From Thermanaerothrix daxensis (GTDB taxonomy: Bacteria; Chloroflexota; Anaerolineae; Anaerolineales; Anaerolineaceae): DNA of 64,000 nt. This document shows, piece by piece, positions 44,267 through 53,331 of the stretch. The stretch is from assembly GCF_001306145.1 (NCBI RefSeq), contig NZ_LGKO01000004.1:276951-340950 (forward strand), given 5' to 3'. The notes beneath the pieces were generated by a model, which worked only from the letters and a program-made list of their open reading frames with translations, made no database searches and was not told where the DNA came from. The first letter of the stretch is position 1. Each line of letters begins with the position of its first letter. A program made the translations under genes and the position numbers.

Positions 44267-45136
44267 ACATAGAACCAGAGTAATCCATATTAAATCAGTA
44301 ACCAACAAGTGCACAATTTGGATGCCTACAGGGGCTAATAACCCAACGTTTATAACCCCTATTCCCCATTGGATCACAATAAGCGCTATTAGAGCACGTC
44401 CAAGCGGTAAGATCCCCCCGCTCTTCTTCCGAAGTGTTAAAACCAATCCAATAATGTAGGCCCCTACCAGAATTGCAATGCCGGGATGAAAGATGCGCAA
44501 TCGTAAAAACAGATGGGCGGTGGGTGAAACGTCCTGGGCCAAACCTTCTCGAAGGCTAGATACCGGGAAAAGGGTATCTCCAAGAGCCGTGATTGCTCCA
44601 CTAACTCCTAAGAGCCCCATTCCCAACCAGGCCCCCAGAAACCACGCCAGATGAGAACGATCCCAATGCCAGGATTGCCTCTCTGACCATCTCGATAACC
44701 ACGCGGTTGCCGTCAGGGCTCCCAGGAGAAGCAAGGTGTTAACCAAATGGAGCGACATGGCCCAGCCGCGTTCTAATGAAGTATTTCCAGCAACCAACTC
44801 AAAGAGCACCAACCCCGCTCCAATAAGAGCCTCGGTAAGGGTGAAGGCCAGCGAAGCATAGGCTGCAAAGCGAACCGGATGGCGACGAGGGTAGAATTTA
44901 ATTGCTCGAATTACCAAAAGGATCACCAAAAGCAGCGCTAAACCGCTCGTCACCCGATGGGTAAACTCGATCAGAGTCTCAACCTGAGGCGAACGCGGAA
45001 GCACTTCTCCGTTGCACAATGGCCAGTGCGAACCACAACCTGCTCCTGACCCTGTCGCCCGCACATAGGCTCCCCATAGAATTACGAGAACATTGTACAC
45101 CAGGACACCCCAGGCAAAACGGCTAAAGCCTTTCAT
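44174..45136 (-). CDS. ctaA: Haem A synthase (COX15/CtaA)
   Basis: Oxidises haem O to haem A for aa3-type oxidases. The 320-residue protein has eight hydrophobic segments, the outer loop GAYVRATGSGAGCGSHWPLC with its Cys pair, and haem-ligand histidines in EFTHRVTSG and later helices (MSLHLVN, FHPGIA, IQIVHLLVTD). I chose ATG 45136 (MKGFSRFAW). Its 3' end overlaps the convergent SDR gene by 93 bases. It implies a haem-copper oxidase elsewhere in the genome. Confidence 0.93.
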   Translation of the reverse strand: MKGFSRFAWGVLVYNVLVILWGAYVRATGSGAGCGSHWPLCNGEVLPRSPQVETLIEFTHRVTSGLALLLVILLVIRAIKFYPRRHPVRFAAYASLAFTLTEALIGAGLVLFELVAGNTSLERGWAMSLHLVNTLLLLGALTATAWLSRWSERQSWHWDRSHLAWFLGAWLGMGLLGVSGAITALGDTLFPVSSLREGLAQDVSPTAHLFLRLRIFHPGIAILVGAYIIGLVLTLRKKSGGILPLGRALIALIVIQWGIGVINVGLLAPVGIQIVHLLVTDLIWITLVLCSMQVLFRPLPLERTANQVIQNGIDPGTQET

Positions 45137-45226
45137 GGTCACCTTTCGAAAAATTGAAGTCAAAGCGGTGGATAATATATCACAAAGTGGACCTAATTAC
45201 CTCCCAAAATCATCACTTTTTCCTGC

Positions 45227-45255
45227 TTGACACCGCTTTTGGTGGGGGCTAAAAT
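45227..45255 (+). promoter_or_regulatory. Strong sigma-70 promoter of the ferredoxin gene
   Basis: TTGACA (45227-45232), 17 bases, TAAAAT (45250-45255). The leader to the ATG at 45362 is about 100 bases. A 9-bp inverted repeat (CAAAGCGGTG at 45161-45170 and CACCGCTTTT at 45231-45240) spans this promoter and the ctaA start. Confidence 0.8.
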
Positions 45256-45268
45256 CGTTTTTGAGGTT

Positions 45269-45314
45269 GGATAATCCTCCAGGCCAACACACTCTGGGAA
45301 AGTTTAGATTATCC
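45269..45314 (+). other. Structured leader of the ferredoxin mRNA
   Basis: GGATAATC (45269-45276) is exactly complementary to GATTATCC (45307-45314) in the 5' leader, enclosing CCTCCAGG. It would form a hairpin ahead of the ribosome site AAAGGAGG. Its role is unknown. Confidence 0.4.
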
Positions 45315-45361
45315 GAGTCCACCACGTAAGTTTCACCTTCAATCTCAAGAAAGGAGGAGTC

Positions 45362-45775
45362 ATGAGCCACATTATCACCAGTCTCTGTCTGCGTGATGCA
45401 GGCTGTACTACTGTTTGTCCTGTGGATTGCATCGTTCCCGGTAAACCGGTTGAACAGTGGCCATGGTACTACATTGACCCCGACACCTGCATTGATTGCG
45501 GCGCCTGCGTTCCCGAATGTCCTTATGCCGCTATATTCCCCGAAGATGAAGTGCCTTCCGCCTACGTAGCCAAGGGCGGCGAACGACTCTCCATGCCTGT
45601 GGGCACTCCAGGCTTCACCGAGGTTTATGATGGGGTGAATCACTTTGGCGAGCCTGTCCATCTAGAAGCCACCCGGACCCTGAAACCAGGCGAAACGGTG
45701 GACCTCACCCCTGACATTGCCAAAAATTATGCGTACTTCAAAGAGGGCCCCGGCTACAGCGCCCTGGAGAAGTAG
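45362..45775 (+). CDS. Two-cluster ferredoxin with C-terminal extension
   Basis: A 137-residue electron carrier. The first cluster motif is C9-x5-C15-x3-C19-x3-C23, the second CIDCGACVPECP near 57-68, the pattern of 7Fe/8Fe ferredoxins. Residues 75-137, which contain no Cys, are an extension without a recognised role. A strong promoter and AAAGGAGG suggest high expression. Upstream it is divergent from ctaA. Confidence 0.92.
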   Translation: MSHIITSLCLRDAGCTTVCPVDCIVPGKPVEQWPWYYIDPDTCIDCGACVPECPYAAIFPEDEVPSAYVAKGGERLSMPVGTPGFTEVYDGVNHFGEPVHLEATRTLKPGETVDLTPDIAKNYAYFKEGPGYSALEK

Positions 45776-45797
45776 ATAGCCATCTGGCATTCACCTG

Positions 45798-45830
45798 GAG
45801 GAAGTCGTCAAACGGCTTCCTCTTTTCTTC
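45798..45830 (+). terminator. Intrinsic terminator after the ferredoxin gene
   Basis: GAGGAAG (45798-45804) pairs with CTTCCTC (45816-45822), followed by TTTTCTTC. Confidence 0.8.
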
Positions 45831-45858
45831 ATACCTATTTGCACCAAGGAGGTTACTT

Positions 45859-47322
45859 TTGTCTGCTATGGAAGAGACTTACCGCATCGAACGCGACTCC
45901 CTGGGAGAAGTTCACGTACCTGCCAAGGCATTATATGGAGCGCAGACCCAACGCGCCGTGGAGAACTTTCCCATCTCTGGCCGCAAACCCTATCGAGCCT
46001 TTATCTGGTCCATGGGGCTAATCAAACGGGCAGCAGCAGAGGTCAATAGCGCCCTTGGCCTGCTCGATCCCACCCGTGCCCAGGCCATCGTTCAGGCTGC
46101 TACCGAGGTCATGGAAGGACGATGGGATGACCAGTTTGTGGTGGATCCTTTTCAGGCAGGCGCTGGTACCAGCCACAATATGAATACCAACGAGGTAATT
46201 GCCAACCGCGCCACTCTGATCCTGGGTGGGAATCTGGGAGAATACCGTGTGCACCCCAATGATCACGTTAATATGTCCCAGTCCACCAACGATACGATTC
46301 CCACAGCCATCCGCCTGGGATGCCTATGGCGATTGGATGAATTGCTGCAGACCGTTGATGAATTAACGCATGCCTTGCATGAAAAGGCCGTGGCTTTTGA
46401 TAATATTGTTAAATCAGGACGCACACACTTGCAAGACGCTGTGCCTGTGCGTCTGGGCCAGGAGTTTGGCGCCTACGCACGGGCAGTAGCGCGCGATCGC
46501 GAGCGCATTGAGCGCGCCGCTGAAGGATTACGCCGCCTGGGTATTGGGGGCACTGCCACGGGCACCGGATTAAATGCTCATCCGGAGTACCACCCTCGTA
46601 TGGTGGCGCGCCTCTCTGAGATCAGCGGGTTACGCCTCTATACCTCGGATGACCTCTTTGAGTCCATGCAGTCCATGGCGGACATGGCTGATTTTTCCGC
46701 CTCGATGCGCACCCTTGCTTTAACCCTGACCCGCATTGCCAACGACATCCGCCTGCTTTCCTCTGGGCCGACCACCGGGTTAGATGAAATACGCTTACCG
46801 CCAGTGCAACCGGGCTCTTCTATTATGCCCGGCAAGGTCAACCCAGTCCTTGCCGAAATGCTTAACATGGCCATGTACCACATCATTGGCCTGGATACAG
46901 CAGTAGCGCTGGCCTCCCAAGCCGGGCAACTTGAACTCAATGTCATGATGCCCATCATCGCTCACGATCTCTTCGAAATGATGCACGTCATGATTGGAGC
47001 CGTACGTGCTTTTACCCGTAAATGCGTGGTTGGAATCCAGGCCAATCGTGAAAAAGCCGAGGGTTGGCTGGCCCGCAACCCCATCCTGGTCACTGCCCTC
47101 AATCCTCTGATCGGCTACATGGCGGGCGCCGCGCTGGTCAAAGAAGCCATGAGCCGCAACCTGACTATCCAGGAAGTGGCTCTAGAAAAGGCACAAAAAG
47201 GAGAACTCCATCATAAAGACACCGGGCTCCCCTTAAGCGAGGAAGATATTCGCGCTGTCTTCCGCGATTTACGACGTTTGACCGAGGGCGGGCTGGTAGG
47301 AAGCAGTGGAGGTGGGGGCTAA
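45859..47322 (+). CDS. Aspartase/fumarase superfamily lyase
   Basis: A 487-residue lyase giving fumarate from aspartate or malate. It has [32 protein letters not shown] and the signature [12 protein letters not shown]. The [13 protein letters not shown] segment resembles aspartate ammonia-lyases; [11 protein letters not shown] and PGKVN resemble fumarase C. I lean towards aspartase but cannot decide. The start is TTG 45859 (GGAGG 6 bases upstream), with ATG 45868 as alternative. Its stop overlaps the convergent ppgK stop. Confidence 0.85.
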   Translation: MSAMEETYRIERDSLGEVHVPAKALYGAQTQRAVENFPISGRKPYRAFIWSMGLIKRAAAEVNSALGLLDPTRAQAIVQAATEVMEGRWDDQFVVDPFQAGAGTSHNMNTNEVIANRATLILGGNLGEYRVHPNDHVNMSQSTNDTIPTAIRLGCLWRLDELLQTVDELTHALHEKAVAFDNIVKSGRTHLQDAVPVRLGQEFGAYARAVARDRERIERAAEGLRRLGIGGTATGTGLNAHPEYHPRMVARLSEISGLRLYTSDDLFESMQSMADMADFSASMRTLALTLTRIANDIRLLSSGPTTGLDEIRLPPVQPGSSIMPGKVNPVLAEMLNMAMYHIIGLDTAVALASQAGQLELNVMMPIIAHDLFEMMHVMIGAVRAFTRKCVVGIQANREKAEGWLARNPILVTALNPLIGYMAGAALVKEAMSRNLTIQEVALEKAQKGELHHKDTGLPLSEEDIRAVFRDLRRLTEGGLVGSSGGGG

Positions 47323-48062
47323 ATCATTCCACCTGCATATAAGGCGGCCCCAATAATTCCGGCCAGGTTTTGAAGTTGGGCGGGCACAATACGGGTACGC
47401 AGAGAAAGCAAAGGCAGGAATTTATCCGCCTGCTTGCTAAGCCCGCCCCCAATGATGAACAAATCGGGCCAGAATAGGTTTTCCATCTCATTAAGGTATT
47501 CTTGTAAGCGCTTGGCGTACTTTTTCCAGGTTAACTTCTTGCGCTTGCGAGCCGCATCTGAGGCACGCCATTCCGCATCCTTACCGCGTATTTTGAGATG
47601 CCCAAATTCCGTATTTGGTACCAGATAACCATCGGTAAAGATGGCCGAACCGATCCCAGTGCCCAGGGTAAGCATGATCACCACCCCCCGCGAATTCTCC
47701 TTCCCCACCCCAAAACGCATTTCAGCAATTCCAGCCGCATCGGCATCATTCAAGGTGAAGGTAGGGCAACCAGTGGCTTCGCTCAACAAGCGATTGACAT
47801 CGGTGCCGATCCAGTTCTTATGCACATTAGCAGCCGTCAGGGCAATCCCATGATGGACAACCGCTGGAAATCCACAACCTATCACCCCGCTCCAGCGTAA
47901 AGCGCGAACCAAATCTGCCACCACCTCCGCCACGGCCTCAGGTTTGGCCTGCGCTGGCGTTGGCAAACGCAATCGTTCAGTGAGCAATTTGCCACTCTCC
48001 AGATCAACTACGGCACCTTTGATCCCACTTCCTCCGATATCAATTCCTAAGGCCGTCTTCAT
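47319..48062 (-). CDS. ppgK: Polyphosphate glucokinase (ROK family)
   Basis: Phosphorylates glucose with polyphosphate, and often ATP. The 247-residue protein starts with [15 protein letters not shown], has the TLGTGIGSA and EFGHLKIRG motifs, and the C-terminal region [23 protein letters not shown], whose lysines are typical of Ppg[16 protein letters not shown] also fits. It is the last gene of a minus-strand group starting at the baseplate-J-like protein and ruvX. Confidence 0.9.
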   Translation of the reverse strand: MKTALGIDIGGSGIKGAVVDLESGKLLTERLRLPTPAQAKPEAVAEVVADLVRALRWSGVIGCGFPAVVHHGIALTAANVHKNWIGTDVNRLLSEATGCPTFTLNDADAAGIAEMRFGVGKENSRGVVIMLTLGTGIGSAIFTDGYLVPNTEFGHLKIRGKDAEWRASDAARKRKKLTWKKYAKRLQEYLNEMENLFWPDLFIIGGGLSKQADKFLPLLSLRTRIVPAQLQNLAGIIGAALYAGGMI

Positions 48063-48086
48063 GATTCGCCTCCACTCAATTTCATC

Positions 48087-49229
48087 TCATTTACACGCAT
48101 TGGATAGGTGTTCGTCATAGGTTTCCGCAAAAATGTGGCGCCCTGACCGATCACAACGTGCCCGAAAGTAGTAATAGGGTGTCTGAGCGGGATGGGCTAC
48201 AGCCTGTATAGCCTCCAATCCCGGGTTACAAATAGGCGTTGGGGGTAAACCTGAATAGATATAAGTATTATAGGGGGAATCTACCTTCAAATCATCCGCA
48301 GAAAGCGGGTTTTTCCACCACGTCTGCATATGAATATCGTACCCCAGAGCATATTGCACGGTCGGATCGCTATCCAGTTTCATGCCTGCTTTAAGACGAT
48401 TAATGAATACCGAAGCGATTATAGGGTACTCTTCTTTGACCACCCCTTCTCGCTCAACAATGGAGGCAAGGATAATCCCCTGGTACAAGGTTAGACCTTG
48501 TTGGGCAAATCCTTCCCGGATTTCAGGCGTCAGGGCCTGAACAAAACGTTCTACCATTTGCGCAATAATCTGCCGAACGGGCGCGTCTCGTCGGAAGGTA
48601 TAGGTGCCCGGCATCAAGAATCCTTCCAGCGCGTGTGGATACTCCAGGGTCTCTAGCCCAGGCAAGGCAGGCGGGTTCCGCACAATTTCTAAAAACTGCG
48701 CTTCATTATCCAGTACCCCCGAAAGGCGCAACACACGGGCAATTTCTTCAGCCCGCCAACCCGGCAGGATGGTAACTGTCACCTCAAGGCGTCCTCCTTT
48801 TTGAAGAGCGTAAGCCATTTGGATCCCATCCATCGCGGGTGAAAGTTCATATTGCCCGGCTTGAATACCCTTATCCAGCCCTAAATAGATCAGGAGCACA
48901 CGAAAGGCCTCAGCATCACGAATTAACCCAGCCTGTTCAAGCCGTTGGATAACCGAAAGGGTAGGTTCTCCCTCTTCCACCGTGAAAACCAGGGCAGGTG
49001 TTTCGCGAGCACTCGCGGGAGCGGATAAACGAGATTCGTTCAAAAACAGCATCCAGGTCAGATACTGGCGCTCAAGCCAGGAAAGATCTGCCGCCGGGGG
49101 GCCAAATCGGTCTGCTACCTGACGGGGGATATCCACCAGAACAATAAACCCTATCAGCGCGAAAAGACACCCTAAGGAAAGAAAAACGAAAAGGCCCAAC
49201 TGCAAAGATCGTTTTCTACGTGATTTCAT
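48087..49229 (-). CDS. mltG: Endolytic murein transglycosylase MltG
   Basis: Cleaves nascent peptidoglycan strands. The 380-residue protein has an N-terminal membrane helix (about 10-30), a LysM-like region (FTVEEGEPTLSVIQRLEQAGLI), and the YceG domain with catalytic Glu in LASIVEREGVVKEEYP, then TVQYALG and YNTYIYSGLPPTPICNPG. It lies 14 bases after ruvX, a common pair. Confidence 0.95.
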   Translation of the reverse strand: MKSRRKRSLQLGLFVFLSLGCLFALIGFIVLVDIPRQVADRFGPPAADLSWLERQYLTWMLFLNESRLSAPASARETPALVFTVEEGEPTLSVIQRLEQAGLIRDAEAFRVLLIYLGLDKGIQAGQYELSPAMDGIQMAYALQKGGRLEVTVTILPGWRAEEIARVLRLSGVLDNEAQFLEIVRNPPALPGLETLEYPHALEGFLMPGTYTFRRDAPVRQIIAQMVERFVQALTPEIREGFAQQGLTLYQGIILASIVEREGVVKEEYPIIASVFINRLKAGMKLDSDPTVQYALGYDIHMQTWWKNPLSADDLKVDSPYNTYIYSGLPPTPICNPGLEAIQAVAHPAQTPYYYFRARCDRSGRHIFAETYDEHLSNACK

Positions 49230-49243
49230 AAGAGTTGATCTCC

Positions 49244-49693
49244 TTACTCAAAGCCCCCCTCATTGAAAAGGTCTTTTTTTAAAGCGGCCTGGGTATCCAA
49301 AAAGTCCTGGAGAATGACGGCTGCCGCTCGATGATCTAACGGCTCACGTTGCTTCCTCCGAGAAACCCCCATCTCACGCATTAAAGCCTGAACCCGCTGG
49401 GTGCTTCCACTCTCATCCCAAGTGGTAACAGGAATGTGGGTCATGCTCCGAATGGCCTCGGCTAGTCGGAGTGCGCGCCGCGCGGCGGGACCTATCTCCA
49501 CCCCCGTTTGATAGGGAACACCAACCACAATCAAGCCTACTTCCATGGATTCGGCTAGAGTCACGATTTCGCGCGCGTCCTTATCTCGTGATACGTGGTT
49601 AAGAATCATCAAGGGTCGGGCAATGATCCCACCCGGATCACTGACGGCCAACCCAATACGCTTTTCACCCGGATCCACACACAGTACTCGCAT
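49244..49693 (-). CDS. ruvX: RuvX/YqgF putative Holliday junction resolvase
   Basis: A 149-residue RNase H-like nuclease with role in rRNA maturation or recombination. The first acidic residue is in CVDPGEKRIGLAVSDP, the next in GVPYQTG, and the last in DHRAAAVILQDFLDT. Length is normal. It lies between the baseplate-J-like gene and mltG. Confidence 0.94.
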   Translation of the reverse strand: MRVLCVDPGEKRIGLAVSDPGGIIARPLMILNHVSRDKDAREIVTLAESMEVGLIVVGVPYQTGVEIGPAARRALRLAEAIRSMTHIPVTTWDESGSTQRVQALMREMGVSRRKQREPLDHRAAAVILQDFLDTQAALKKDLFNEGGFE

Positions 49694-49702
49694 GAGACAA
49701 CC

Positions 49703-51214
49703 CTATCTCAAGACCACCTGAATCCGCCAGGGTAAAAACGGGAAACGCCCCCACCACGCAGGGGTCAGTGCAACCCGGGTCACCTTTCCTCCCTCAACTG
49801 CCGAGCCCAAAATCTCTGCCGCTTCCTCCACAGATTTACCCACCAGCAGCCGGGCTATCTCATCGGTTCGGATTGAGGGCACCAACCACCGACTTCCTCG
49901 CACCCTCAACCCCATGGAACCTGCCTCCACGTTTGCATGCTCTTCAAAGCGCTCTACTTTTACTGCATCGTTCAATGCCTGATATCCGGGCGGGGTCTGA
50001 ACCCCAAGCGTCGCCCGGATCAGTTCTTCCAGATCGCTCTGCCTGATCGAACACCCGTGGTAAAGGCTTTTTGTTTTCACCAGGAACAGAGTCGCTGGTT
50101 CTCCAACATTGGGGAAAACACTCTCTTCTAAAATTTCCTGCAAGTGAACTGTGGATGGCACCAGGACCTCACCCGCTTCCAGGTTTTCCTCCATTATCTT
50201 GGTAGCCTCACGTTGCTGGATAATCAGCACACGCTCACGGGCCCGTTGTACATCCATCTCGCTCACCACCGTCACCATGGAGTCAGTTCCACCATGCGCC
50301 GGCTCGGGATTGGATACACGTACAACCGGGCTCAGTGCCCCCTCAACTTCCCAGGCAGTGCCAGCTGGCACGTTTCCTTTCCTTCCCGCTTGTAAAGCCC
50401 GCACCGGGACAGAAACTGTTTGGCCAATCCCGGCCGGAAGTACTATATCCTCAATGGTCTCAAAGCGGATTGGTTCTGTTCCCAACGCGACAAAGAGGCT
50501 CTCTCTCGGAATAAGTTGAGAAACCTCGGTCAGATTCTGGATCGTGACCACGGCCTGAGCATAGGTAGCAGGCCATTGGGCTATCCCGCTGGCGACCTCC
50601 TCCACTTGAGATTCAACCTCTACTTTCCTCTCCATGCAGGGCACCACACCGCTCATCTGTACAAACTGGGCCTGGGGTGAGAGCCGAACAAACATCTCTA
50701 CCTGTTGCTCACGTTTGGGTAATTCCACCTCAAGAATAGCGCTTGGCAAGAGCAGCGCCATTAACACCAAGACAGCCCCTAAGCCAAATAAGAAGATCCC
50801 CATGCGTAATATTAATGGAAGACTTTTGGGGGTCATTTCAAGAAGTAAAGCCTGTGTTGCTTCCCGTTGACGTCGAAGGGTGTATAGTCGAGCAGAGAGC
50901 CAGGAGGATTTTCTCAAAACCGTTCCTGGAGAACGCCGCCACCGTCCCTTTTGGGCTGCCTCCACGGTTTTAAAAACGGGGATACCTACCCCCGCGCATA
51001 CCCCAATGGTCTCAGACTCTCGGCTGACGACCGCAAGTTGAGCCCCCACGCTTTGAGCACCTCGCTGCAGACGCACCCAGTCCAAACGGGAAAATCGAGG
51101 TGAGCGTCTGAGCGGCAGGATCAGAATAATACGCTGAGCCTGCGTCCAGGTTATTTTATCTCCCACTGAGAGCACATCGTCATAAGGCTCGACCCGAATC
51201 ACATAGGTCTTCAT
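49703..51214 (-). CDS. Baseplate-J-like membrane protein
   Basis: A 503-residue protein I recognise only in part. A cytoplasmic N-terminal region (about 1-130) is followed by a membrane helix (about 135-160) and a large outside region. Its middle (IVLPAGIGQTVSVPVRALQAGRKGNVPAGTAW, about 255-290) resembles baseplate J of phage-like systems. No other phage or contractile-system gene is near, so this is probably a domesticated chromosomal family in Chloroflexi. It starts 9 bases upstream of ruvX. Confidence 0.7.
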   Translation of the reverse strand: MKTYVIRVEPYDDVLSVGDKITWTQAQRIILILPLRRSPRFSRLDWVRLQRGAQSVGAQLAVVSRESETIGVCAGVGIPVFKTVEAAQKGRWRRSPGTVLRKSSWLSARLYTLRRQREATQALLLEMTPKSLPLILRMGIFLFGLGAVLVLMALLLPSAILEVELPKREQQVEMFVRLSPQAQFVQMSGVVPCMERKVEVESQVEEVASGIAQWPATYAQAVVTIQNLTEVSQLIPRESLFVALGTEPIRFETIEDIVLPAGIGQTVSVPVRALQAGRKGNVPAGTAWEVEGALSPVVRVSNPEPAHGGTDSMVTVVSEMDVQRARERVLIIQQREATKIMEENLEAGEVLVPSTVHLQEILEESVFPNVGEPATLFLVKTKSLYHGCSIRQSDLEELIRATLGVQTPPGYQALNDAVKVERFEEHANVEAGSMGLRVRGSRWLVPSIRTDEIARLLVGKSVEEAAEILGSAVEGGKVTRVALTPAWWGRFPFLPWRIQVVLR

Positions 51215-51246
51215 ACGCGGCTATTATATCAATCCTGCTGTCAGCA

Positions 51247-51825
51247 TCATCGCCGAGAAGCCTCCTGAAGGCGTGCAACTTCTAGTGGAGAAAGAAAGCG
51301 CCACTGCCCTGGCAGTAAACCTTCCAGGTTAATGGGACCAACGGCTATGCGCACAAGACGCAAAGTTGGAAATCCCACCGCCGCCGTCATGTGACGAATC
51401 TGACGCTTCATTCCCTCAAAAAGCACAATGCGCAACCAACTGGTAGGGCCATGGGGTGTGACCGGTTTCTCACGCGGGGGCAACGCCGGCTCCGGGATCA
51501 CCACCACCTGACAGCGCCGCGTACGACGTCCTTTGATGATCACCCCCCGCTGCAAAGCCGCTACCGCCTCTGGCGTAATGATTCCCTCAACCTGCACCAG
51601 ATATGTTTTAGCAACATGATGACGCGGGTGGGTCAAGCGATGAATGAGATCCCCATCATTGGAGAGAAGAAGCAGTCCTTCACTATCTAGATCCAACCGC
51701 CCCACCGGATAAACATCCGGTACCTGAATATAATCCTTTAAGGTGGGTCGGCCCGCCATATCGGTAAAGGCGCTTAACACACCATACGGTTTATAAAATG
51801 CAATGACTACGCAAGGCTTTAGCAT
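51247..51825 (-). CDS. 23S rRNA pseudouridine synthase, RluE-like
   Basis: A 192-residue RsuA-family enzyme without the N-terminal S4 domain, as in RluE. The catalytic Asp lies in GRLDLDSEGLLLLSNDG, with FYKPYGVLSAF at the start and EGMKRQIRHMTAAVGFPTLRLVRIAVG near the end. It uridine-modifies rRNA; the exact site is not clear. It lies 32 bases upstream of the baseplate-J-like gene. Confidence 0.92.
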   Translation of the reverse strand: MLKPCVVIAFYKPYGVLSAFTDMAGRPTLKDYIQVPDVYPVGRLDLDSEGLLLLSNDGDLIHRLTHPRHHVAKTYLVQVEGIITPEAVAALQRGVIIKGRRTRRCQVVVIPEPALPPREKPVTPHGPTSWLRIVLFEGMKRQIRHMTAAVGFPTLRLVRIAVGPINLEGLLPGQWRFLSPLEVARLQEASRR

Positions 51826-51871
51826 TTATCCGAGATTCGGCTCTCAAATGGGGTCTGCCTCAATTTTAGAC

Positions 51872-51877
51872 TATAAT
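51872..51877 (+). promoter_or_regulatory. Probable -10 box of the lipoprotein gene
   Basis: TATAAT lies 37 bases before the GTG start at 51909. A start near 51884 would place the AAGGAGG ribosome site properly and exclude the upstream ATG at 51888. Confidence 0.45.
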
Positions 51878-51908
51878 TCCCAATAAGATGAACCCCAAGG
51901 AGGCTCTT

Positions 51909-52742
51909 GTGCCCAAAGCAATTTTTGTGTTATTGGGCTTATTACTTCTCACAGCCCTGGCATGTAATCTCCCAGTGAGCACTGTACGTGCCACCCCGGA
52001 CGAAATCGGTACTCAGGTGGCCCAAACCTTGACCCAATATGCCTTGCAACCCACTATCACGCCACCCTATACACCACCCATTCATGAAACCCCTTTGCCA
52101 TCCCCTTCGCCAACCCCAGAGATATTACCGACCTCGACCCCCACAACAGCCGAAGACCCTCGTGCACACCTGGGAGATCCGATTTACGTGGATACTCTTG
52201 ACAGTGGGCGCTCGTTTGGGCTTGAGGGCAAAATTTATGAGGACGAGAACACGCTTATCCGTGTTCAAAGCGGCTCTATGATCCTGACCAGTAAATATGC
52301 TACCGGATATCACGGCTGGCGCACGGGGGGGCGCAAGATTCAGAACGGCTACGTAGAAGGGCTATTCCGTACAGGGGACTGTGCCGGACAAGACACCTAT
52401 GGACTGATTGTACGCTCGCCGGATTTTATCCGGGGTTACTGGTTTACACTCACCTGTGATGGGCAATACGGATTTGGATATTGGGATGGCGAAAAATACG
52501 TCAACCTCCTCACTCAGAAAGACGACCGGCTGATTCTCCGCACTGGGCCCGAACAAACCAATCGCCTCGGGGTATGGATGGAAGATAACACGTTTCGTCT
52601 ATTTGCCAATGGGTCCTTCCTGAGCGAAATTAGCAATGCCCAATTCCTCGCTGAGGGCTATACTGGGGCCGTCATTGCCGCTCACAACACACCCGGCTTT
52701 ACTGTATTTCTCGACGAAATCGCCTATTGGAATCTTCCATAG
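51909..52742 (+). CDS. Predicted lipoprotein with jelly-roll-like domain
   Basis: A 277-residue exported protein. The signal peptide ends in the lipobox LLTALAC, so it is lipid-anchored. A Pro/Thr-rich linker (about 40-85) precedes a C-terminal domain (about 90-277) resembling concanavalin-like/DUF1080 folds (TGDCAGQDTYGLIVRSPDFIRGYWFTLTCDGQYG). Function unknown, possibly sugar binding. GTG 51909 has AAGGAGG 5 bases upstream; an ATG at 51888 is less likely. Confidence 0.82.
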   Translation: MPKAIFVLLGLLLLTALACNLPVSTVRATPDEIGTQVAQTLTQYALQPTITPPYTPPIHETPLPSPSPTPEILPTSTPTTAEDPRAHLGDPIYVDTLDSGRSFGLEGKIYEDENTLIRVQSGSMILTSKYATGYHGWRTGGRKIQNGYVEGLFRTGDCAGQDTYGLIVRSPDFIRGYWFTLTCDGQYGFGYWDGEKYVNLLTQKDDRLILRTGPEQTNRLGVWMEDNTFRLFANGSFLSEISNAQFLAEGYTGAVIAAHNTPGFTVFLDEIAYWNLP

Positions 52743-52747
52743 TGCCT

Positions 52748-53320
52748 ATGAATGAGATGTCCTTCCGTAATCAGATTAGAGATTTTGCCAGACAGCAAAT
52801 CGAAAAACGCCCTTTATACCTGGACACAGAAACCACTGGGCTGGATAAAAACGCCGAAATCGTTGAAATTGCCATAGTGGAGTATGATGGAAGCCTTCTG
52901 TTTCAATCTCTGGTCCGCCCATCCCGTCCGATTCCTCCGGAAGTAATTGCTGTACACGGCATACGAGACGAGGAGGTGAAAACAGCCCCACCCTGGCCAG
53001 TGGTATGGAACAGCCTGCGTCCCTTGGTTAGAGGTCGCCTGATTGCCGCTTATAATGCCGACTTTGATCGCCGCATGATGGAACAGTCTCTAACGCGTTA
53101 CGGTTTGAGATGGCAAGACACTTTCAGCACCTTGGACATTATGCAAATTTTTGCCGAGTTTCGAGGAGAGTGGGACCCCGGCCGCCGTGCTTATCGCTAC
53201 TTTAAACTCGAAGAAGCGGGACGCTACCTGGGCATCCCGCTTCCGAACAGTCATCGCGCTTTTGATGATGCCTTACTGGCGCGCGCCGTTCTCCATGCTA
53301 TTGCCGGGTTGCCTTACTGA
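52748..53320 (+). CDS. 3'-5' exonuclease, DnaQ-like
   Basis: A 190-residue DEDD exonuclease. Exo I is LYLDTETTGLDKNAEIVEIAIVE, Exo II AYNADFDRRMME, and Exo III SHRAFDDALLA, with all four acidic residues. It could be a polymerase proofreading subunit or a separate repair/RNA nuclease. It follows the lipoprotein by 5 bases; the start may be ATG 52748 or a later ATG (52757). Confidence 0.9.
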   Translation: MNEMSFRNQIRDFARQQIEKRPLYLDTETTGLDKNAEIVEIAIVEYDGSLLFQSLVRPSRPIPPEVIAVHGIRDEEVKTAPPWPVVWNSLRPLVRGRLIAAYNADFDRRMMEQSLTRYGLRWQDTFSTLDIMQIFAEFRGEWDPGRRAYRYFKLEEAGRYLGIPLPNSHRAFDDALLARAVLHAIAGLPY

Positions 53321-53331
53321 ACTGGCGGCTT

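Noticed and set aside
44148..44459. Plus-strand ORF (103 codons) running past the SDR gene
   Set aside because: It lies opposite ctaA and in another frame of the SDR gene; no domain or ribosome site.
49703..51214. Remnant prophage or contractile injection system
   Set aside because: Only one baseplate-J-like region is present; all neighbours are housekeeping genes with normal composition.
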